Shown: piece after piece, positions 1-13,545 of the stretch | Numbering within the stretch: position 1 is the first letter of the stretch | Layout of the letters: every line of letters begins with the position of its first letter | Origin: Cryphonectria parasitica EP155 | Taxonomy: Eukaryota > Ascomycota > Sordariomycetes > Diaporthales > Cryphonectriaceae | NCBI RefSeq assembly: GCF_011745365.1 | Contig: NW_024468914.1 | Coordinates: 3,436,228 to 3,500,227 of the forward strand | DNA: 64,000 bases | Direction: 5' to 3' | Made by a program: the position numbers and the translations under genes | Notes under the pieces: model-generated | What the model was told of the DNA's origin: nothing | Database searches by the model: none | Seen by the model: the letters and a program-made list of their open reading frames with translations, nothing else

Positions 1-1730
1 GTTTGCCCTGCGACCGTTTACGGCCGTGCATTCAGTAGCATAGTAGCACTGGGAGATTATAGCAAACACCCAGTGCTACGTTGTGTTGATCTGCATGTAA
101 CAAGAGACGTGATTGTGCGCCGAGACGTTGTCTGCACAGTATTGAGTTGTTGTAAAGGGGCGAGAGAGATCCATTTCCCGGGAAGAAGAAATGAGTGGGA
201 AAAAGAAAGAAAAGAAACATGAAAAGGGAAAAAGCAAGGTCATGTCAGATCAATCAGCAGCCATTGATACTATTTAAATGTTTTCCGATTTGGCCTTTGG
301 CTTTGCTTTACTTGACAGTGGTGAGAGAGGAACCGAGAGAGGTCGATGTCAAGGCCAGGCCACCATGTCAGCATAAGGCGTGGTTGCTCCTTTCATTCTT
401 GGCGCCTCCATCCCAAGACGTTTGTCTGATCTCCCGGCTGACCAATCGCAGCGAGTTTGTGCCTGTTATAAAATGGGTCCCTGCATTTTTAGGTGGCTGT
501 CCGGGGCGGGCAGGGTCCAACGCTGCCGCCGTTGCCGGCTTGGCGTGCAGCGTGCATGCGTGCATAATTGGCGGCCCTGAAAAGTTTGTGAGCCAGTGGG
601 CAGTGGCACCGCCTTAGTGGTATCTCGATGGCCTGCGTTAAGCCTAATGCACTGCAACTCTCCCGCTACGGCAATTAAAAAAGAGAAAAGCAAAAATAGG
701 CGCCCCTCCAGAAGAAGGGAAAAAAAACCTCACCCCAGGGGCAATTTAGCTTTTGCTATGATGAAAAGCCCTTGCCGTTCTGAGCCCGAATCTGCAACGC
801 TTCAGTAGGAGCAGGCCAAACACACACAGCCCCCAGCCCCCCCTGTTCCACCCCCCCAGCGTGCCCACCCCCCGGCGCCTTGCCCTGGTAGGCCCTGCTG
901 GCAGAGTCATTCCCCTGACGACATTTCTCAGACAACTCCTTGATTTTCTGCCGCTTTCCCCGTCATCAGCCACAACTAATCCACCCCAACTCCAAACCGT
1001 GTTTTACCTTTCTTTCCCCCTTGTTGATGTTGGCCTTGCCTTGCATTGCTGCATTGCATCGTCTTCCTCCCTCTCGTTTTCCTTTTCCATCAATTGACAG
1101 CGGTGAGGCCTGTGGACCACAAGGTTAACCTTCTACCCACTCACTTTACTTGATCCTGACAGTGCCCACCTTTTTCTTCGTATCTTTTGACCTTTCTCGT
1201 CACGTTACTCTGTGTTGTGCTGCAGACGGACCAAAATCAGGGCCCTTGACAGCTGAGCTGCAGCGCTGCACGCATCAATTGCATCATCACTGGCACGATA
1301 CGATACGATACGATACGATACGAAGTCGGTCTTCCCATCTGAGTATCAACCATCCAACAACTTCCACCCTCACGTCGACAACGTCCTCCATCAAGAAGTT
1401 TCGACGTTTCTTCCATCGTGACACCATTTACAGCATCCCTTTCTGAACCCTCACTCGCTGGGTTCTTTCCCCTACTTCACTTCAATCGTTTTTGGAGCGT
1501 TCGGCCCGCTCTTCGAAAGCCCTGGGGTAGATAGCAAACCGAGGCAGGCTGTGGACGGACCACCAGCAGGGACAATAAAAGTGTCAGGGCAGCGGCGATC
1601 GACGACGTGACTCGACACGAAGCTGAATCACCGCGAGCATCATCGACGCATACGCACCTCGATACCGTTCGTTTATTCAAGAGCAAAAGCACATACAAAG
1701 GGTCGAACCAGATAGGAACAGCTGGCCAAG
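1..1730. other. gene-free 5' flank
   Basis: I see no convincing coding region here. Open frames are short, overlap on both strands and lack recognisable motifs. The stretch is pyrimidine-rich on the + strand from about 820 to 1480, as expected of a fungal promoter and long 5' leader, and it holds a pentanucleotide microsatellite at 1296-1323. It probably contains the promoter of the membrane-protein gene that starts near 1731-1812. Confidence 0.5.
1296..1323. repeat. CGATA pentanucleotide microsatellite
   Basis: Five perfect tandem copies of CGATA followed by a partial unit, lying in the presumed upstream region of the membrane-protein gene. No function is implied beyond a likely length polymorphism. 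Confidence 0.9.
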
Positions 1731-2457
1731 ATGGAGAGAACACACCCACGAGACATGCAGTCAATGGCAGTTCGCGCAGCAATCAAAAAGACACGGGACG
1801 CCGCAGCCGCTATGCACACCACTGCAGCATCATCACGTTCTACACACAGTCTCCTCACGCGCGGTGTGAGGATAGCTCGATCCCTCCTTACCACGCGATG
1901 TGTCCAGACAGAGAGTCTCAACACCTGTGAGAAGCCTGCTGCATCGTCGGGCACGGTTCTGGGAATAATTATTGCGTCTGGGTATGTTTGCCACGATGAT
2001 GCCACTGCGCCTTGAACGTCGGTACCGATCAGGTCACCACTCCAACGTTTTCCCCACCTCACCAGTTCCCTTGTCCCCCACTATCATCTGCAGCCAACCA
2101 AGGTGAAAAGAAAGTATCCTGACCTTCTCTGCTTACAGAATTGTCGGTTTCTTCCTTGTCCTGGCCATCCTGTACTGGCTCCACCGCCGCGGTAAGAAGC
2201 GTGATGCAAACGAGTTCGCCAACGATCCCCACGAGCTTTCCGACTACGGTCTCGACGATGCACCTGTCACTAAGAAGGGCGGCAAGAGGGGAGACGGTCT
2301 GAGCGCACCCGACTTGCAGCAACACCGCCTGTCGGCACAACAGCTGATGGAGGCACAAAACCCCTTCGGCACCGGCGCCGAGCTGGCCGATTCGGACCGT
2401 GTCGAGAGCAAGGGCTCCCCGCCGCGGTATCCCGGAGACGCTCACGTAAAAGCGTAG
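1731..2457 (+). CDS. small single-pass membrane protein, conserved fungal type
   Basis: Two exons, 1731..1981 and 2139..2457, give 189 aa from the first ATG. An ATG at 1812 gives 162 aa and fits a short leader better. The junction is well supported: donor GTATGT at 1982, acceptor TTACAG at 2138, and the split glycine codon joins two halves of one hydrophobic helix (VLGIIIASG / IVGFFLVLAILYW). A basic stop-transfer LHRRGKK follows, then an acidic NDPHELSDYGLDD segment. From memory, this arrangement (Cys-Glu-Lys-Pro before the helix, His-Arg-Arg after it, then NDPH and DxG) resembles a widespread uncharacterised Pezizomycotina family whose members usually have longer cytosolic tails. The function is unknown. 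The tail may continue through a second intron (see findings). Confidence 0.6.
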
Positions 2458-4089
2458 GGTGTGAACAAAGCGCTCCGAGGGGCACTGGATGCTTGGGACA
2501 GGTCTTGGCGTGTTGAGAAGTCGTCCACGAGGTATCTAGGCACCACGGCGGCATAGGACAGGCGGCCGCGGGCGTACGACCTCGGTGTCGACCTGCTACC
2601 ACCATATTCCAAGGGGAATTTCTCTGCAGCCACCAGACGTCCAGAACATACCTGGGCGCCAACGATAACACGGACCTTACCCATCTCGAGAATGGTGATA
2701 CCTTGGAGGAGGTTCATGTGGAATACAATATCCGAAACACGAGGAAGATATGAGCTGCTCGGGGTGACACTTCTGGGCAGGATCTATCACATCTGCGGCC
2801 ACGCCCATATTCGTGGCCGCAGCCGTTGAGGACAGCACAGCAGCCAGCTACAGCATTGCGAGTTTTTCCTCTCTCTTTGCCTTTGACTGCCTTTCATGAT
2901 GCATACGGAGGGCCAGCCGATGATTTTTCTTTCTTTTTATATTTCCAAGGCGTTAACAGACGCTGTAGGGTTGGTCTGACTGGTCATTACCTCCCACTGG
3001 CTCTTTCATTCTCGCCGTGCGCCAGACTCTTCCATCAGGGGAAGAAAGGTGGGAGAGGAGGCATGGAGATGGGCACGCGCACATTGGTTTTTAGGGAGGT
3101 ATGGACTGTCAATAAGGGCGTTGGTCAGATCATGGGAGTATGAGGTAACGAAGAAGCAATAATCAAGTTATTGACGTTATAACATCATCATTGTTGGTTC
3201 TGTGAAAAAGTTTTGAGTACAGCCGAGGCCGACACTGCTGCGGTTGAGCGTTTCATATAATTCTTCGAGTTCGTGGTGGGTGGTTGTAAGATTGTAGACT
3301 TGTACGTATGGCTGGGACGCCAATATCTTGCTCTGTTTATCTGCCTTGCTCGTCCAGTCGAGGATCCATCTTGTAGCCGGGCTACTATGGGAATCGCACC
3401 TTGGAATGATGCGGTGAATAGAACTGGTTAGTCGAGCTTCCATTCTGCCTCCTTTCAGAGTTTCTCTTCCTTTCATTCTTGGATTTGAAGGATACAGTGA
3501 CTGAGCCCAATGAGCATAGTCGGAAACGGGCCAAGGTGTATATATGATTTCGTGCACATATCAAGTTGACTGTTGTCATGCTGATAGCATCTCAGTTTTT
3601 CACCAAGTTGAGAACGTGAGTACTGAGGTTTGGAGTTGAAGACGTCGAATTCCTGTTTTGGTCATTGCAGTGTGTATATTTGATTCATTCGATGACCTAT
3701 TACATCTAGATACGCTTGTTTGAAGTATGTTTATTTGATTTGGCTCTGGCTTCATTCTAAAAATTAGGTACGTTTGTCGCGAGGCGGGTGCACGGCAAGT
3801 GAGCATGTCGAAGTAATCTTTCTATTTGGTTCGTGGTTTTGTCCATCCTATCTGCCTGTCTTTCTTGTTCTTGCCAGCCAAGAATCCAGGAAAGGCATAA
3901 CACCGAACTATGAGGCGCAAGTCTATGTATAATTCTATCTAAACCCGAATACATAGGCTGGGCAAACGAGAGGTTATGTTGGACATGCCATTTGTGCCCC
4001 CTCTCCCTCACCCCACTTAAACGGTGCGAACGTTTGTTCCGCTTGCCCGATTTCTTCTGATATCGCATCCAAGAGTGTCCTGCAGGCGT
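2458..4089. other. intergenic region, no gene recognised
   Basis: It lies between the membrane-protein gene and the 3' end of the convergent dehydrogenase gene. The part to about 2752 could be a further 3' exon of the former. From about 2830 to 4089 the open frames are short, overlapping and without recognisable motifs, and the sequence is AT-rich and looks like 3' UTR and spacer. Confidence 0.45.
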
Positions 4090-5010
<921 letters not shown>

Positions 5011-6394
5011 GGCTTGGTTGGAGGAGGAGGAAGAGGAAAGAGTACAAAGATGAAGAAATGGAGTGTCTGTTATGAAGGCTTGTTGTTGGCTTGTGTAGGT
5101 TGAGTGAGAGAGAGTGTGTGTGTGTCAGAGAGAGAGTGAGGAAGCAAAAGAATGTGAGAGAAAGCACAGGGCGTGAGAGAAGTGGAAAGCAGATGAAGAT
5201 CAAGCTGGGCAAATGCATGTCGCCGATTACGGCTGGTACACAGGTTCGTCTGCATGGGCTGCCCAGGTTATGCCCATGGGACTTGAAAGAGGAGATCATA
5301 ACGGGTCTTTTTTGGTTTCTCGTGTGTGTTTTACTTCTGCCGCGACAAACGCTCTTTCTTACATTCCAAATGACGTCGATTTGCATAGCCTGGCGGGCTT
5401 ATGTGTGGGCTTTTCATTTTTTTTATATTCATCTAAGTCTTGACTGTGTGTGTGTGTCCATGTTTTGCAGTGAGTGGATTTAATGTATGAGGAGGCTCGC
5501 AACACTATGACGGTAGTGGGACTGGTCCCGTTTTCTCTTGTAACCTCTGATTGCATGTGCTCTGTTGGGGTACAGTAGTTTACTTGGTACGTAGTGGAGA
5601 ATGAGTCGTGCGGTTAAAATAACTTGGAACTCGGCTATTGTCCCTGATTGCCTTCTACTTTATCCGCGTGGGGGCACAAAACTTTGCATTTTCGATTCTA
5701 CTGTATATTCATTGAGAGGTCAGTCTCCTCCCTGCTCTCTATTTTCTCGAATGGAAGGGGCTTGTACTGAACTTCTGGCCAATCAGTATTTTATACTTAC
5801 TATGCGATAGACCGTTGTAACTTGTAGCTGTAGTTCATTCGATAATTACATCGATACCATAATATATATGGACGGACCACACCGATTATAAGTAGCACAC
5901 ACTACCACTGATCGATCATCTACAGTGCAGTGTCATACATAGCCGGGGCAATCATTGACCGAATCTGGCAATGAATCCCCTGGACCCTGGTTAGGACCTG
6001 AAATCCTGACATGCCTTCCCCAGGTTTTCTCCTCCTCCATTTATGAACCCAAATAGCATTCCCCGCGAACACCCCAATCTCGACTGGGACAGGCCTCGGA
6101 AATAACATATCCACCTTGTTCTGCTTTCACCCCTCACCTCTGAAAACTCTAGCAAAGAAACTTGCTGCTCGGCAAGTCGGGAGAGAGACACACGATGACC
6201 CCAAAATGATCTTCACCTTGACCTGGGGTGGTGGTAGACCCACCGAACCAGTCCCAACATGACTACAGAGATGGGAGCTGAAATAACGATCTCGAGGACG
6301 TAAAGGCCTCATGCCATCTTCTCACTTCTGCTCTCTCTGTCTCTCTCTCTCTTCCACCTGCTGGAACTGAGGGATTGTGGCATACGTCCTCAGG
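5011..6394. other. divergent intergenic region
   Basis: This 1.4-kb stretch lies between the divergently transcribed dehydrogenase (minus) and rhamnogalacturonan lyase (plus). It holds purine/pyrimidine-biased runs (GT- and GA-rich near 5100-5165 and CTCTCT near 6340) typical of fungal promoters. No coding sequence is supported. Confidence 0.5.
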
Positions 6395-7874
6395 ATGATG
6401 CGTCTTCACCTTCTCGAGAGAGCTCTGGCTCTGGTGTCACTACTCCTCCTCCTCCTACCACCCCTCTGGACTGCCGTTGCCGTTCAAGCCACCCTCATCG
6501 CGAACCAGAGTGACTCTTACCTCCTGATCGCCAACGACAGGCTCACAGCTGCCGTCAACAAGTCCTCTGGCGCCATATCGTTCCTCACTCTCGACGGCCA
6601 GAACCTGTTGGGCACCGAGGCGACGAGCGTCGTGACGCCAGGCGGCTCGACAGGCGATGGAGTCAGCGGTGTTGGGCCTTACCTCGACTGCTACTGCACG
6701 CCCGAGGGCTCCTACACCCCAGGCGCCGACAATGCCACGTACACGCTGTACCAGGGCGTCGACTCGTCCAACCTCTCGTACGGCGGCATCTCCATGAGCC
6801 AGGTCTACGTCCCCACAGGCATCGTGCTGCAGCAGTACTGGTTCCTGCGCGAGGGCGAGACGGGCCTGCACACCTTCAGCCGGCTGTATTACTACAACGA
6901 GACGACGCCGTCCGCAGGTGTCTTCCAGGAATTCCGCACCTTGTTCCGCCCAGACACGGACAACTCCATCTGGACGCATCTCATCACCGACGCCGACCTC
7001 TATGCGCCCCTGCCCACGCCCGACCCGGCTGCAGGCGACCTCACAGATGCCTACACCGTGCAGGACGCCACCTGGTACATTGGCAACCGCACTGCCGACC
7101 CGTATGTCGAGGCCTTCTCGGACTACTTCACAAAGTACACCTTCTCGGCCGTCTACCGCGACCAGACGGTGCACGGCATGTACGCAGACGGCTCTCTGAC
7201 GCCCGACAATGCCACCTTGGGCGCCTGGATGGTCATGAACACCAAAGACACGTACTTTGGCGGGCCCACCTGGTCCGACCTGGTCGTCGACGGGATCGTG
7301 TACAACTACATCATCTCCAACCACCACGGCGACCAGGCCCCCAACATGACCAGCGGGTTTGACCGTACGTTTGGCCCTTCGTACTACCACTTCAGCCGCA
7401 GCGAGCAGGGACACGCCTCGTGGGCCCAGATGAGGAGCGAGGCCAAAGTGTTTGCGGATCCTAGCTGGGACGCGGCGTTTTATGATGACATCGCGCACCT
7501 TGTGCCGAACTATGTGCCCTCCTCGGGTCGAGGCTCGTGGCGGGCCGTGGTGGAGGTTCCCGAGGGAGGAAAGAGGGCGATTGCCGTGCTGTCGGCGAAC
7601 GGGCTTGATTTTCAGGACAATAGCCAGGACACGGAGGCGTACCAGTACTGGGCGGACATCGACGCCGGGACGGGCGAGGTGCAGATCGACCGCGTCAAGG
7701 CGGGTACGTACAGGCTTACTGTGTTTGCGGATGGTGTGTTTGGGGACTATGTGCAGGACGACATTGTGGTGGCCGCGCAGGAGACGACGGATAGCGGCAC
7801 CGTGACTTGGACGGCTGAGTCTGCTGGGACTGAACTGTGGCGGATGGGAACCCCGTGAGTATTACATTATTCTC

Positions 7875-7910
<36 letters not shown>

Positions 7911-8731
7911 AACTGTTGATGGGACATGCTAAACTCACACTTTGCTTCCTTTTCTTTTTGCTCTACTTATAGAGACAAATCTGGAGGCGAGTGGCTTCAC
8001 GGCGACCATCCAGATCCAGACCACCCCCTCCACCCACCCGAATACCGCATCTACTGGGCCGCCTACGACTACCTAGACGACTTCCCCGACGGCGTCAACT
8101 TCCACGTTGGCACCTCGGACATTGCAAAGGACTTCAACTACATCCACTGGTCCGTCTTTGGCGGGTACGCCAACGCCCTGCGGCCCGTGCAGGTCGAGGG
8201 CGACGGCAACATCAACAACTGGACTGTGACCTTTGACGTCGACGCGGGCCAGCTGGCCGGCACGAGCGAGGCTACCTTTACGGTCCAACTCGCCGCGGCC
8301 AAGGCGGCGAGTGGGAATACGGATGTGTATAATGCAAGTCAGCCGTTTATTGATATTCCGTATAATGTGGTTGTGAATGGGCAGCCGCTGGAGACGTGGG
8401 TGATACCGTGAGTATTTTCCTTTTCTTTTATTTTTGTTTCTCCTCCTCCTCCTCCTCCTCTTCCTCCTATTAGAGTGCCTCCGTGACTCAGCCCTTGTTG
8501 ACCTGAAGCCATAGCTACTACCAATCGTCATCCTGTGGCGTGCGCAGCGCCGTGACTTGCTACCACCTGGCCAACAAGTGGAAGTTCCCTACGAGCTACC
8601 TTGTCGGCGGCGACAATGCCACCAACGAGATTATCCTGAGCCTGCCGTATAATGCGACGGATTATGAGAGTGCCGTGCTGCCCAAGAGTATCTATGTGCA
8701 GTACGATGCGCTGAGGCTGGAGGTGAAATAG
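6395..8731 (+). CDS. rhamnogalacturonan lyase, polysaccharide lyase family 4
   Basis: Secreted pectin-degrading lyase of 703 aa encoded by 6395..7854, 7973..8407 and 8515..8731. It cleaves the rhamnose-galacturonate backbone of rhamnogalacturonan I by beta-elimination, leaving unsaturated ends. The protein starts with a strong signal peptide (Arg/His-rich n-region, then LVSLLLLLLPPLW). The N-terminal catalytic beta-sandwich has the family pattern of IANDRLTAAV followed by DGQNLLG and the YLDCYC segment. A carboxypeptidase-like/FnIII linker (about 380-480) and a C-terminal carbohydrate-binding-like domain starting EYRIYWAAYD follow. Both introns split a proline codon and restore frame exactly. 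The first carries a GA repeat. The codon at 6377 is GTG, so the start is taken at the ATG-ATG pair at 6395. The length fits the longer fungal PL4 (RglB-like) group. It pairs functionally with the GH105 gene at 25.6 kb. Confidence 0.9.
7878..7907. repeat. GA dinucleotide microsatellite in intron 1 of the PL4 lyase gene
   Basis: About 15 uninterrupted GA units lie entirely inside the first intron (7855-7972). Confidence 0.9.
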
Positions 8732-9577
8732 GATAGTTGAGTGTAATCAGCACAACATGGTAGCCGACTCTATTTCTCGCATGTAAATATGCCTTGGAGA
8801 GAATACAACTATATAAGGACCCGTCCAAGTACATGTGTATATGTGTTTAGACAACGTTCTTTTGGCAGTCATTTCGAGCATAGTAGAGCACATGTTGTGA
8901 AAATCACTGTCGAAGTTTATCACCATTGAAAGTAATTCGCCGACGATCTGACAAGTCCATCCATTTGCTTGTGAATAGTCCTCAGTATTATACTGTCGCT
9001 ATTGATACCTCAGCATCGGTACATGTTATTTCATATATGTATATATATATATACACATACCCTCAAGACTCTACTCTGATCAACTTCAATGCACAACCCA
9101 CCCCCTGTCGTAAAAGGAAGCTCATGTCTGTGCCCCAGCGCCACTCCTCGCGATGATTGGGCGGGGCCAAACATTGTTAGAATCCATCGTGAAAGGGGGG
9201 CCCGTCCTCCTCCGGCCAAGCCATCCTGAGTTTAGCGTTGTAAGCCGTCTGCAGAAGCGCTAGTCGAAGGATGAATACAGGTCTGAAGTAAGGTGCGGCT
9301 TGAGCGGGTGGGGGGCTCGTCTAATAAAAATATAAAAGAGACTACCAGACTGAAGAAGACCTGGATGTGATTGTGTGAGGGGTTTGTAAGCCGGTTGCAC
9401 ACATAGTACACTTCTTGAGTATCCTTTTTTACATTTCTCCAGCAATTAAAGCGCGTATTTGTTTGCGTATACTTGACTTGCCTCGTGGGTCATCGCGATT
9501 GGCAATCAACTTACATCAACGGCAATACAGTCTGGCACACGGGACCACAGGAGGACACAGTCGGGTTTACCGTGGCC
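8732..9577. other. intergenic region between PL4 lyase and bZIP gene
   Basis: AT-rich and without a supportable ORF. A TATATATA run lies near 9042-9052. It should contain the lyase 3' UTR and the promoter of the downstream transcription-factor gene on the same strand. Confidence 0.5.
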
Positions 9578-10822
9578 ATGGCGCCGATGCAGTCGCTGCA
9601 GCACGCAAAAGGACCCGAGGACAACTGGACGGGGTTGAGAGACAGGGCAGAGAGGAGGAGGCTGCAGACTCGGCTCAATGTGAGAGCTCACAGTCAGTGC
9701 CCATGATCCTTTTCCTTTTTTTTTTTTTTTTTTTTTTTTTTTTGGGTCATGAACCTGGCGAGGAACATATAGTTTGAAACCTAGTAAACTCACCTCTACG
9801 CAGGACGACGCAAGGCTGCCGTCACTGGACAACAGCAGCACGATCAAGTCCATCAGGGCAATGACATGGTGGCGGCATGCAGAGCATCCGATCCTGTCGC
9901 CAGTGTTGCTGGTCACCTCGCAGCCAGACCAGGACCAGGACCAACACCACTCACACCAGCCTCGACACAATATTGCCTCCAACGCTCCTCCTCGTCGTCC
10001 CAGTGTTGCTTCCACCACCCCATCTTCACAGACCATATTCACCCCTTTCCCCCACCACAGGCCTACCAGAACTTTCTCCCCTCCTCTCTCTGCTCCTCCT
10101 CCTCCTCCCCCCCCCAACAGCACCGCCTGACCAGCCCCTTTCCCCTGTCGCGCGACCACCTCATCCCTCTGATTGAGTACAACGTCTATCGCGCCAGCCT
10201 GACCAACATCTACATCCTCTCCCTCTTCAGCCTGCTGCGCAACCCGAGCTGCATGGCCATCCTCCAGCCTGCGCCTCCACTCTTCCCTGTTCACGAAGAC
10301 AACAACAATAATGACAACCAAAATGCTGCTGCTGCAGGCGTCAGCACGAGAAGCAACAACAACGACAACATCAGAAACGTCCCGGATTCCCTCCTCCCTA
10401 CAGAGCTGCAGCGCACCACACCGCACGAGCTCTGGATCGACATCCTCCCCTCTCCTCGCATGCGCGACAACGCCATCGCCGCTGTGCGCGAGGGCAGGCT
10501 TGTCGAGGACGGGATCTGTGCGGACGTGCTGAGAGGGATGTGTGGAGGTGTCAAGAAGACGGGGAAGCGGCTGCAACCTCTCGAGGAGGAGGATGTGGAG
10601 GAGGAAGAGCAGCGGCGGCTACGGCAAGGGGAAGAAGAGGAGGGGCCGGAAGCGAGGCTGATCGTGTGGACGAACCCGTGGGAGGCGGGTGGGTGGGAAG
10701 TCACGGAGGGGTTTGTGCGCAAGTATGGGTACTTGCTGAAGGGGTGTGAGGATATTTTGGGGGCGACGAATCGGTACCGGAGGGAGAGAGGGGATGATCC
10801 TCTTGTGTGGGAGGTGGAGTAA
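9578..10822 (+). CDS. bZIP transcription factor with DUF3425 domain
   Basis: Two exons, 9578..9692 and 9804..10822, encode 377 aa. The first exon carries EDNWTGLRDRAERRRLQ and RLNVRAH. The second begins inside an arginine codon and continues RRK, so splicing (donor GTCAGT, acceptor TACGCAG) rebuilds a basic region of the form RLNxRAHRRRK at about residues 32-42. The region D-W-T-G-L...AERRRxQxRLNxRAxRRRK is the typical start of fungal bZIP proteins that end in a DUF3425 domain. DUF3425 follows from about residue 130 (LIPLIEYNVYRASLTNIYIL) to the C-terminus (SRxT...WTNPWEAGGWEVTEGFVRKYG...). No clear leucine zipper follows the basic region. The middle is Ser/Pro/Gln-rich and holds an Asn-rich tract. 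It is expected to be nuclear. It lies downstream of the PL4 lyase in the same orientation, but a regulatory link is only a guess. Confidence 0.82.
9716..9743. repeat. T28 homopolymer inside the bZIP-gene intron
   Basis: Twenty-eight consecutive T residues occupy about a quarter of the 111-bp intron 9693-9803. The tract lies about 60 bp upstream of the acceptor. It may act as an extended polypyrimidine stretch and is also prone to assembly or length errors. Confidence 0.9.
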
Positions 10823-13498
10823 CAGTTTCTCTTGGGTTGGGTTGGTGTTGAGACTTGGGAGATGAAGGCAGACAGAATGTTAACCTGTCTCTGCATATTA
10901 CTTACCATAATACTTAGTTAGTAGTCTTTGATCCCATCGTGAACTGGATATTGATATTGATGTTATGGTCTACATCCGTCTGATGAATAGGATTTCTTCT
11001 GCACGTGTTTGAGGTTGTCCGGTTGTCTGTCGGTCCCGACCAACTTATCCGTCTATCTAACTTGGTCTTCAGGACCTGGTTATACAGATTTTGCTGTATT
11101 TAGACCCAACTCGTCACTTTTTTGCCTGATGACGACGCCTCGTCTGCAGACGCGCAACACCAACTCATCCTGGCGCTGACCCCGCCCCCATTCTAGACCC
11201 CAACATCCTATGTGGCTGTAGCAAGGCGAAAAAGATGATAACGTAATCTGGCAATAAGGATTCTAGATCCCTCCTGCGCAGGGTAGAGGAAAGCTCAACA
11301 AGAGAAACGAAAGCAAAGAAAAGAAACAACAACCAACCAACTCATCCTACATGAGCGTGGTGCGGTATGACGACGACTTTTCTACTGTGCCGTATCTCCG
11401 GCCCGTTGCGTGTCCTCCTCCCCACCATCCTCCTTTAGTGCCGAGGCTCATTCCCGAGAAGCCACCTCATCGTGACCTCACCATGTGGATTTGAACCTAT
11501 CCACAAGGAAGAAGAAAGAAAAAAAAAGAAAGGAAAAAAAACGAAAATGTATCATCAGGATCTTGAGAGATCGCATGTCGTGTTTACCACGGAAAAAGGA
11601 AAGGGAAGAAGAAACAATCCGGTAAGCGAAGGGCAGGGAGATGTGGATCTCTTTTTCCTTGTCGCTAATCTTTTCTTTGTCGACAGGGAGGATAGGAGAA
11701 TTCGTTAGGGTCCGTTCGAATCCTTTGTCGTCCAAGTCGGGAACGGTACCAGGAGATTTGCCTCCGCCCAGTGCAGCGATAACAGCGTGGGAATTGGCAC
11801 ACATGCGGTTATCTTTCCGGAATACCAGGGGGTTGATGGGTTTGTCTCGTCGTTCCCTTTTTGCGTATGCATGCCCTGAAACAAATTAAACAGGACATGA
11901 TGGAGGACTCGCTGCGGGTATTTCCCCCGTTCCGGGAGACCTTTCTGTGTTTCACACATCCATTCTTGGGAGAGGTGGAGGTGGCCTACTGCTACCGTAG
12001 TATTCCCTCGCAATGTTTCTTCTTCCTTTCTTTTCTTTTATTCGGTACACTACATGGATCGGGATGGATAGACCGACTTGTCGGGTCTGGAACTTCGACT
12101 GATCTGGACGAGGGCTCGCGTAGGCGAAGGAAACCACACTTGCGAATGATACTGATATGGAATCCTGGCCAAAAACGTGCAGGTAGATGCGCACGTGTTG
12201 GCAGCGCAATCCCCAGAGACAGATAGTGCTGAGGGAATTGATCAACAATCTCTAGTATCTCTCTAGCCACGCACGGGGAGCTTCCTCGTCCTTCTTCAAG
12301 GAAGAGGTCTTGAGCTACGATGCCCGATAATCTTACGTGCATGCCGAGGTCTTCTCTTCGCGTGTCTGGGCAGAGAGATGCTCCCGTACTATAAGTAATG
12401 CTACTACGTACTGAGCAGTAGTTAGTGCATAGGGAAACCAGTTCATCAGTCCATAGTAGCACTACTATATGTTAGCTACGAAGCCAAAGAAACGCTTGGC
12501 TTCAAAATTTCTAAACGGGCCGCGGAACCACCGGCACAGAGTTACTAAGTTTAGGTACTCGGTACCCCCACGTGGGCTCCATATTTACTACTTATAGTAC
12601 CCATGCGGCAAGGAGAAACAACGTTGTACTGTGGATTTGTTGCGGAAAGAGATGTAACTGTGGTAGATACCATGGTAGTAATCTAGTTCTACATGCGGTA
12701 GTCTGTACTCCCTTACGGTGGTAATCAAGCACCTTGTCGTCCCCCCCTGCTCAGATCTTGGCGCATCACAGCGATGATCCCCCCCCAACGTCTCTATGCC
12801 GTGTTACAACCCTCACATGGTGAGTCGCGGGTTCCACAGTCAGGCCAGCTAAGCAGCCAGCCTACCATAGTAGTCAGGGCCTTTCCATCTCCTCGGCTTG
12901 ATGTCAAGCACGTGGTGATTTGAACAATAAACCTGATACCATGGTACTGCCACGATATCCTCTAGTTTGTTTCCCATTGTCTCGGGTCTTTGTTCTGCTC
13001 CCATTCCCGTGCCGAGACAATCTCTTAGCACATGCAGAGCCGCACAAGCGCACCATTAATAACCGGCTTTTGAATCACTCACCCACTGGGCTTGGCATGT
13101 GGAAAACCCTAAGGAATAATGAGAGTCATGATTCCAATCTTGAACACGAAAGGTGGAAGCATAAACAACAACAAGCTTCAGCCACACCCTGAAAAAAGGA
13201 GACAGGAAAAAAAGAGCAACCCACAGCCGGCATGACCGTCATGCTCGTCCACAGTCAGGAAACTTACCCAGAATGGACCCAGATTGAGTTGGACCCCAAA
13301 TCACCGAGTCCTTTGACGCAGGGTTGCCAAAACAGCCGTCGTATTCTAGCCGAAGGAGCCGACTAAAAAGAAAAAGGAAAAAGAAAAGTAAAGGGAAGAG
13401 GAGGGGGCGAAAAAAAAAAAAAAAAAGAAGAAACCTGGCCTGCCTCAACATCCCTACCAGCGATCTCTAACCTTGATTCTGTGGGACTCTCCTCCACT

Positions 13499-13545
<47 letters not shown>

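Noticed and set aside
6455..7498. 347-codon minus-strand frame opposite the PL4 lyase
   Set aside because: It is antisense to a conserved catalytic domain, Val/Gly/Arg-rich with no family pattern.
9506..10576. 356-codon minus-strand frame opposite the bZIP gene
   Set aside because: It reads through the T28 tract as polylysine and mirrors the Ser/Pro-rich linker. The plus strand has the bZIP and DUF3425 motifs.
11700..11750. GTTCGAATCC tRNA B-box-like sequence near 11715
   Set aside because: The flanking bases do not form a T stem and no upstream cloverleaf is present.
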